Shown here: positions 34,084-38,719 of the stretch, one piece after another
Numbering within the stretch: the stretch's first letter is position 1
Layout of the letters: the number at the start of each line of letters is the position of its first letter
IMG/VR virus record: IMGVR_UViG_3300028794_000013
Coordinates: 1 to 38,719 of that record
Source of the DNA: a virus
DNA: 38,719 bases
Strand: one strand, 5' to 3'
Translations under genes and position numbers: made by a program
The notes under the pieces: model-generated
What the model saw: only the letters and a program-made list of their open reading frames with translations
The model's database searches: none
What the model was told of the DNA's origin: nothing

Positions 34084-36495
34084 CTACCTCCTGATTCCCT
34101 GAGCCGTAGCCCTGTCGCGACGTCGATCGTTGGCACCGATTCGTACGTCGACATACTTGTCAACCACCTGGTTGCCGATCATCACCGTGACGTTCGGGGT
34201 GCCGAGATTCTCCCCACCGAACGTCAAGCCGTGACTGAGGGCTCGTGCAGGCGCAGTGAAGGCGCTGACCCTGTCGTTGCGAGCAGCGATCGACGGGCTG
34301 AACTGCATCTGAGAGCTGGCCAGGGTTTGCGAGATCGTCCGTCGAAGGTTGCCCTCCTGCCCCTTGATGCCTTCGATCAATCCCTCCATCAGCGCGGCGC
34401 CGGAGTAAGTGGTGTACCCGCGGCCGGAGAAGGGGCCCTCCTTGGCGGGGGAGAACGGCAGCAAGTTTCGAGCGTTGCTGAGCACTCCCTTGACAGCGTT
34501 CTTCACCGCACCGCCGAGAGACTTGATGCCGTTGATGAATCCCTGCAGCAAGGCCTTTCCGGAGTTGTACAGAAGAGATCCAATCGAACCCAGGGCAGAC
34601 TTAGCCTTGCCCGGCAGTGATCGAAGGATGTTGATGACGTTGCCGATCTGTTCCTTCACCACGTTGTACGCGTTCCGGAAGGTAGTGGCGATGAACCTAC
34701 CAAGCCCCTTGACCACGTCCCCCGCAGCCTTCAACGCGCCGGAGAAGTTACCCTTCAGAATCTGAACGATCAGCTTGATGACAGGGATCACGATGTTCTG
34801 GATCGTATTGACAAGCTGTGCTACCAGGAACTTAACTAGCGTGGCAACGATCGGCACAACCGCTAGGATCACCTTGCCGAGGAATTGAATGATTGGGATC
34901 AGCACGGGCAGCAGTGCTTGGATGAGCGGGGTTAGAGCCAAGGCCAATTCGAGAATCACGTCGATCAGTGGCAGAACCGCAGGCAGAAGCTCCGCAAGGA
35001 TGCTGACAGCGACCTTGGCAAACTCGATGCCGATGGTGACTATCAGCTGAATCAGTGGCGCCAGCAGCGGAACCAACTGCAGGATCACCGGCACCAGTGC
35101 AGAGAGCAGGGTATCCACGATTTCAATGATCGGGGGCAACAGTTCAGTGAATGCTGTGATTACCTGATCGAGAATAGGGGTCAGCGCACTGAGGAACAGG
35201 TCGGCCAGTTTGGCAACTACTGGGAGGAACTTGACGAACAGTCCTGCAAGCTGGGCAATGATTGGCACCAGCGCCGCACCAAGCATTCCGACGATCTGAG
35301 TTATGGTCGGAGCCAGCGCGATGAAGAGGTTAGCGATCTGGCCTATGACCGGACCCAGGATACCCGCGAGAGTGCTACCCAGTTGACCGATCACGGGGAT
35401 AAGCGGGGTGAACGCACTGAGTATGCCGCTGAGTGCCGTGCCGAGCGTCTCCAAGATGGGGCCGCCGAACTGCGCTACGGCTCCGAGCAACTGACCCAGG
35501 AACGGCAGGAGCGCGTTGATCACTTCGAAGATGCCCGCGAGAGCAGACGCACCGCCCTCTGCGCCGGTAGTAAGCCCCTGGAAGAAAGCTCCGAGACTCG
35601 GACCCAGTGAAGAGATGCCGGCCGCTAGAACATCGATCACGGGTGCAGCGTCATCGATCAATCCAGCGAGAGCAGGAGCCAGGGTGCCGATGAAGCTGGC
35701 GAAGTTCTCACCAAGCGTCTTGACCAGGGGGGCTACTGCCGTGAACGCGGTCTTGAGCGCTGGTGCGATCTGATCGAACGTAGTCTTGAACGTCCCTGCA
35801 AGATCCACCAACACCGTCTTGATGGGCCCGACCATGCCTTGGATTTCGCTGGTGACGTGGTCTTTCAGGCCACCAAACGCACTCTGAACTTGCTTGGACT
35901 GAGCCGCAGCCGCGATGCCGATGCCCGCGAACAGCAGAGGTACTCCAGCCAGAGCAGCGCCCACACCCACCCCAGCCGCTGCAGTGGCACCGAGCGCCGT
36001 ACTCAGCCCCCCAATTGGAATTGCCGCAGCACCTGCGGATGATCCAACAGAGTCCAGGTTTGGAGTGACGCCGCTCAGGAAGTTCCTACCGAACCCCTGC
36101 CCCGCGTTTCGACCTGCCGCTACGAACCTCCCCTGAGCATCGCGAAGCCTTCCGCTGGCATCACGAGAGAAGGACTCCGAGAAGCTCTGCCCCGCGGCTG
36201 CACCTTCTGATGCGAACCGACCCTGCGCATCGTGTAGTCGACCGCTTGCATCGCGGGTGAAGCCATCTGCGAAGTTTCGCCCCGCGGCTGAGCCCTCCGC
36301 TGCGAACCTGCCCTGCGCATCGTGCAGCCTGCCGTTGATGTCCCGCACCATCCGGTCGGTATCAACATCAACTTCAATCTCAACTGGCGGAATGCTGCGC
36401 TCAGCCGCGCGCACCGCGGTGGTGAGATCATGCTCAATCTGCTGCTCAACGCCGTCTGTGTTGGCTATGACGTTGACGAAAGCTTCGCTTGCCAC
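34084..36495 (-). CDS. Tape measure protein
   Basis: The 803-aa product starts at ATG 36495. Residues 51-140 are three tandem 30-residue repeats. A hydrophobic, glycine/alanine-rich segment follows (about 150-200), and then a very long Leu/Ile/Val/Pro-rich helical region (about 230-600) with few charges. The C-terminus holds a basic helix region (about 620-700) and a LLPFSPAKEGPFSGRG motif typical of tape measures. It spans the tail lumen during assembly and sets tail length. Membrane-active segments may help DNA entry. 803 residues imply a short siphovirus tail. Confidence 0.88.
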   Translation of the reverse strand: MASEAFVNVIANTDGVEQQIEHDLTTAVRAAERSIPPVEIEVDVDTDRMVRDINGRLHDAQGRFAAEGSAAGRNFADGFTRDASGRLHDAQGRFASEGAAAGQSFSESFSRDASGRLRDAQGRFVAAGRNAGQGFGRNFLSGVTPNLDSVGSSAGAAAIPIGGLSTALGATAAAGVGVGAALAGVPLLFAGIGIAAAAQSKQVQSAFGGLKDHVTSEIQGMVGPIKTVLVDLAGTFKTTFDQIAPALKTAFTAVAPLVKTLGENFASFIGTLAPALAGLIDDAAPVIDVLAAGISSLGPSLGAFFQGLTTGAEGGASALAGIFEVINALLPFLGQLLGAVAQFGGPILETLGTALSGILSAFTPLIPVIGQLGSTLAGILGPVIGQIANLFIALAPTITQIVGMLGAALVPIIAQLAGLFVKFLPVVAKLADLFLSALTPILDQVITAFTELLPPIIEIVDTLLSALVPVILQLVPLLAPLIQLIVTIGIEFAKVAVSILAELLPAVLPLIDVILELALALTPLIQALLPVLIPIIQFLGKVILAVVPIVATLVKFLVAQLVNTIQNIVIPVIKLIVQILKGNFSGALKAAGDVVKGLGRFIATTFRNAYNVVKEQIGNVINILRSLPGKAKSALGSIGSLLYNSGKALLQGFINGIKSLGGAVKNAVKGVLSNARNLLPFSPAKEGPFSGRGYTTYSGAALMEGLIEGIKGQEGNLRRTISQTLASSQMQFSPSIAARNDRVSAFTAPARALSHGLTFGGENLGTPNVTVMIGNQVVDKYVDVRIGANDRRRDRATAQGIRR
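36076..36345 (-). repeat. Three tandem 90-bp repeats in tape measure gene
   Basis: Residues 51-80, 81-110 and 111-140 each begin RD-x-x-GRL-x-DAQGRF and end with a glycine/phenylalanine segment. The repeats abut with no spacer, and each is exactly 30 codons. Most differences lie in the second half of each unit. Confidence 0.85.
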
Positions 36496-36522
36496 GGGTG
36501 CCTCCCTTCGAATCTAAGCCTA

Positions 36523-37074
36523 CTACCCGGACCGAGCACCAGGCATACCCTGGAAACCCTTGATCATGTCTTCGAAACTGCTGTCCTCCTCCTCGTCAAT
36601 CGCCTCAGGAGGAGGTGCGCTGAACTTGGCATCCCACTTCATGCGTTCCTTGGGTTCCAAGTTTCTTGTTGCCAACACGTAGACCGCGGCGCACCACCTG
36701 CCGAAGGGGATGTCCGCAGGGTCGATACCTCTGATTGTCATCTCCCCGATGACGCTGGGGCCTCCTTCTGCCATGCCGACCAGCCTGAGAGCTTCCCACC
36801 ATCTGAAACCCGAAGCTGCGGTGACTGCTTCAAACGCGGGCTTGCGCAGATCCTCTACATCAACACGACCGTCTTCCATCAGGTCGAGAATCCGATCGAA
36901 GTCTCCCGAAGACAGGAGTCCCGGAAACACCTCGCTCACGGGCTCAGGTCCGGAGAGGGCTACAATCCAGTTCGATGCGGGCAAGACGGGGATGGTGAAC
37001 GAACGGCCGGCAGCCTCCACCTGCACCGGTTGGGGTGAGATGGAGGCTGCAATCGGAGAGGGTTTACTCGCCAT
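36523..37074 (-). CDS. Tail assembly chaperone-like protein 2
   Basis: The 183-aa product is predicted from ATG 37074, overlapping the previous gene by 11 nt, with GGAGGAG about 10 nt upstream. It contains WIVALSGPEPVSEVFPGLL, GFRWWEALRLVGMA and an acidic C-terminal tail. Its frame is open back to 37152, inside the first chaperone gene, in the +1 (or -2) register. A frameshift fusion is therefore possible, as in lambda G/GT. Position before the tape measure supports the call. Confidence 0.65.
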   Translation of the reverse strand: MASKPSPIAASISPQPVQVEAAGRSFTIPVLPASNWIVALSGPEPVSEVFPGLLSSGDFDRILDLMEDGRVDVEDLRKPAFEAVTAASGFRWWEALRLVGMAEGGPSVIGEMTIRGIDPADIPFGRWCAAVYVLATRNLEPKERMKWDAKFSAPPPEAIDEEEDSSFEDMIKGFQGMPGARSG

Positions 37075-37375
37075 CAGCCGGAGACTCCTCCGGCCAGTCG
37101 TAGTTCGAAAGCTCTCCAAACAACTCGGAGAACTCTTCAACCGCAGCTTCACCCACGATCATGAGCTCTTCCATGCGCGTCCAGTCGGCCGGCTCAACGA
37201 CCAGCGATTCGATGACACGGAAGAATCGGAGCGCTGCTTGGCCGCCGCTGCCCTTGTTGTTCTGGGCAGACATGTAGATGGCCATCGCTTGACCGTTCGT
37301 GGGCCTGTACAACTTGACGGGCTTACCCTTGAACGGAAGTGTTGCTTGCTGTCTGTCCTTGTTATCGCGTCCCAT
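37064..37375 (-). CDS. Tail assembly chaperone-like protein 1
   Basis: The 103-aa product starts at ATG 37375. It is basic at the start (RDNKDRQQATLPFKGKPVKL) and helical and acidic later (VGEAAVEEFSELFGELS). Size, position just upstream of the tape measure, and overlap with the next gene match the gpG-type chaperone that coats the tape measure before tube assembly. Confidence 0.65.
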   Translation of the reverse strand: MGRDNKDRQQATLPFKGKPVKLYRPTNGQAMAIYMSAQNNKGSGGQAALRFFRVIESLVVEPADWTRMEELMIVGEAAVEEFSELFGELSNYDWPEESPADGE

Positions 37376-37384
37376 ACCTGTATC

Positions 37385-37804
37385 CTATCTCGACCTAGCT
37401 CGATACACCCATCCGCGGGCTCGTGCCACTTCCATCAGCGCACGATCCAAGAATGGTCGGGCCCTGGTACCCGGATGATGAACAACCTTGGCGAACACCG
37501 TGCGGCCACCAACTCGGAACCTCAACGCCTGGCGACGCTTCGGACGGATCTCATGGGGCCTGGTGCCATCATGGACGTAGGGCGCGTACTCGACGTCGGT
37601 CGACACCCGGAACGATGGGCTGTCCCCTGCGAGGTTGAGCGATGAACGCACTGAAGCCCTCAGTCTGCCGGTGTCAACTGGAGTCAGAAGCTTTGCCCTG
37701 TTCGTCACCAGCTGAGACCCCACCACCAGTTCCTGCCTCGCTGCCTCCCGACTCGCCGCTCTGATCTGTGCCTGGTCGATGCGGAAGCGTGCCAACGTCC
37801 TCAA
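37385..37804 (-). CDS. HK97 gp10-like tail completion protein
   Basis: The product is 139 aa if translation begins at TTG 37804, or 136 aa from TTG 37795; no ATG is available, and a GAGGGAGG site lies beside both. It has the family signature TPVDTGRLRASV, YAPYVHDGTRPHEI and VVHHPGTRARPFLDRAL. Such proteins complete the head-tail interface or tail terminus. It overlaps the preceding gene by about 130 nt, which is unusually long. Confidence 0.8.
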   Translation of the reverse strand: MRTLARFRIDQAQIRAASREAARQELVVGSQLVTNRAKLLTPVDTGRLRASVRSSLNLAGDSPSFRVSTDVEYAPYVHDGTRPHEIRPKRRQALRFRVGGRTVFAKVVHHPGTRARPFLDRALMEVARARGWVYRARSR

Positions 37805-37928
37805 CCTCCCTCAGGTATCCGATCTTGAGGAGCCCTTCGATTCGAGAGGTCCTGTCCACGGTGCCGAGGTCGCCCTTGCGGACGTTCTCGAACGACACGA
37901 CTGCAAGAACCTGAACCTTCTTCTTCAT
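37674..37928 (-). CDS. 84-aa small head-tail region protein
   Basis: The product starts at ATG 37928 with GGAG upstream. The first 48 residues form a compact domain (VQVLAVVSFENVRKGDLGTVDRT, then the GLLKIGYLREV helix) typical of small actinophage connector-region proteins. The remaining 36 are Gly/Ser/Glu-rich and overlap the gp10-like gene in another frame, so this tail may be a by-product of overlapping coding. Confidence 0.6.
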   Translation of the reverse strand: MKKKVQVLAVVSFENVRKGDLGTVDRTSRIEGLLKIGYLREVEDVGTLPHRPGTDQSGESGGSEAGTGGGVSAGDEQGKASDSS

Positions 37929-37930
37929 GG

Positions 37931-38452
37931 TCAGCACTCCGAACACGAGATCTGTATGGTGACGTTCATCTGGCCGCCGATGCAACCACCCTGGTTGTCG
38001 ATAGGTCGCCACTCACCGGTGACGATCTGGTCGATCAGCGTGGTGTTGGTGTCGACCAGGTCGAACAGGCAGCACACCGCGCGACGCATGGACGCCGCAT
38101 CTTCGTCCACCTGGAGGAACGCAGCTGTCCACTGGTCGCAGCTGGGACCCGCCTGGTTGTCACCGAACGGCATGCACCGCACGGCACCCATCTCCAGCTC
38201 AATGGCATACGCGCTGCGCTGACAGTCGTTGGGTGTGGTGTCCGTCTGGGGGAAGACTGTGCTGGGGTAGATGCGCAGAATGCGGACCCACGCGAACCCT
38301 TCGCAGCACAGATCCTCGCTGAGACCTGCGCTGAACGGCACCTCACCCACTCGCAGGCAGATGTTGCCGTCGGGAGGCGGGTTGGGGCCTTCCTGTAGCG
38401 CAGCATCGAAGCATGAGAGGAGTTGCTGAGCAGCATCGGATGAGAACGTCAC
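37931..38452 (-). CDS. Head-to-tail connector protein
   Basis: The 173-aa product starts at GTG 38452, overlapping the adaptor stop. Cysteines recur through the chain (LSCFDAAL, ICLRVGEV, LCCEGFAW, CQRSAYAIE, CDQWTAAF, CCLFDLVD). The ELEMGAVRCMP segment is one I associate with actinophage connector proteins that follow the adaptor. It is likely to be a ring component at the neck. Confidence 0.65.
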   Translation of the reverse strand: MTFSSDAAQQLLSCFDAALQEGPNPPPDGNICLRVGEVPFSAGLSEDLCCEGFAWVRILRIYPSTVFPQTDTTPNDCQRSAYAIELEMGAVRCMPFGDNQAGPSCDQWTAAFLQVDEDAASMRRAVCCLFDLVDTNTTLIDQIVTGEWRPIDNQGGCIGGQMNVTIQISCSEC

Positions 38453-38707
38453 GGAGCCCTCACCACCCGCGGCGGCACCAGATCCGGGGAGTACACGCGC
38501 ATCCTGCCGGGAAGACGTGCGGGGTTGACGGACCTGATCCACTGATCGACCTGTGGAATGCCGGTCAGGCCTGCGTTGAGTTCGTCAGTTGGGTCTGCCA
38601 CCGTGACCTCAACACCCTGGCGAGTGAGCGAGGCGAGATTGCCGGGGAGTTTGCACCCCGTCGTGCAGCTCTTCGCGAAGTCGCACGCGAGGAGTCCTGC
38701 TGCGATC
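38449..38707 (-). CDS. Head-tail adaptor-like protein, C-terminal part (joins to 1-675)
   Basis: The frame that leaves base 1 resumes at 38580 and encodes the last 43 residues, ending TGA 38449-38451. Bases 38581-38707 repeat the codons already present at 1-127. After joining, the product is 268 aa with no frame break. The tail includes a GIPQVDQWIRSVNPARLPGR segment. Confidence 0.8.
38581..38707. repeat. Terminal direct repeat, right copy
   Basis: This is an exact copy of bases 1-127. It duplicates sequence inside the head-tail adaptor gene and should be removed once when circularising. Confidence 0.95.
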
Positions 38708-38719
38708 AGTGGATCAGGT
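38704..38719. other. Inverted 16-bp copy at contig end (fold-back)
   Basis: The last 16 bases are the exact reverse complement of 38532-38547. The final 12 do not match the continuation at 128-139. The switch occurs at a shared GATC. This looks like a template-switch or fold-back chimera at the assembly edge. Confidence 0.8.

Noticed and set aside
1-38719. CRISPR arrays, insertion sequences and an integrase
   Set aside because: No regularly spaced direct repeats, transposase motifs, or tyrosine- or serine-recombinase signatures were found on either strand.

Overview
The window is essentially one complete genome of a tailed, siphovirus-type phage, very probably infecting an actinomycete. The evidence is GC-rich coding, frequent GTG starts, dense ATGA/GTGA gene overlaps, a MuF/portal/HK97-type head module, an r1t-like holin beside an amidase endolysin, a collagen-like protein, a DUF7196-like CxCGG protein and many small zinc-finger proteins. 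No integrase was found. Bases 1-127 recur exactly at 38581-38707 and one gene reads correctly across that join, so the contig is circular or circularly permuted with about 38,580 unique bases. The last 12 bases diverge and look like a fold-back artefact.

Layout. (1) 29590-38719 continuing through the join into 1-10878 is the minus-strand structural operon. In transcription order it holds terminase small and large subunits, a small membrane protein, portal, MuF protein, capsid protease, major capsid protein, a second capsid-associated protein, a tail-tube-like protein, head-tail connectors, two overlapping tail-assembly-chaperone-like genes, a short tape measure and a run of minor tail proteins, three of which share a jelly-roll-like layout. 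(2) 10884-15357, also minus, carries a collagen-like membrane protein, a coiled-coil membrane protein, holin, amidase endolysin, several small membrane proteins, an endonuclease VII and small unknowns. (3) 15400-19251 is a single 1283-codon gene joining TOPRIM primase, SF3 helicase, 3'-5' exonuclease and family A DNA polymerase. (4) 19324-20649, minus, holds ribbon-helix-helix and MerR-like regulators. (5) A divergent promoter/operator at 20650-20733 starts the plus-strand early region (20734-29546). That region encodes many tiny proteins, a MazG-like pyrophosphohydrolase, dCMP deaminase, a RecB/Cas4-like exonuclease, an SSB-like protein, an XRE regulator, zinc-ribbon proteins and a secreted metalloprotease with its own promoter. 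A bidirectional terminator at 29560-29584 separates it from the convergent tail genes.

The least expected content is RNA in the early region. Three elements of about 42 nt have only a tRNA acceptor stem and a canonical T-arm, joined by a 10-12 nt linker in place of the D and anticodon arms. A fourth, 66 nt long, has a longer insert. All four begin exactly 8 nt after the stop codon of the preceding gene. A separate non-coding interval at 25369-25649 folds by perfect complementarity into a compact series of long stems and two three-way junctions. I know of no named family for either, and both need database and RNA-level checks. A family of related 17-mers occupying the -35/-10 spacer of promoters on both strands suggests a shared regulator.
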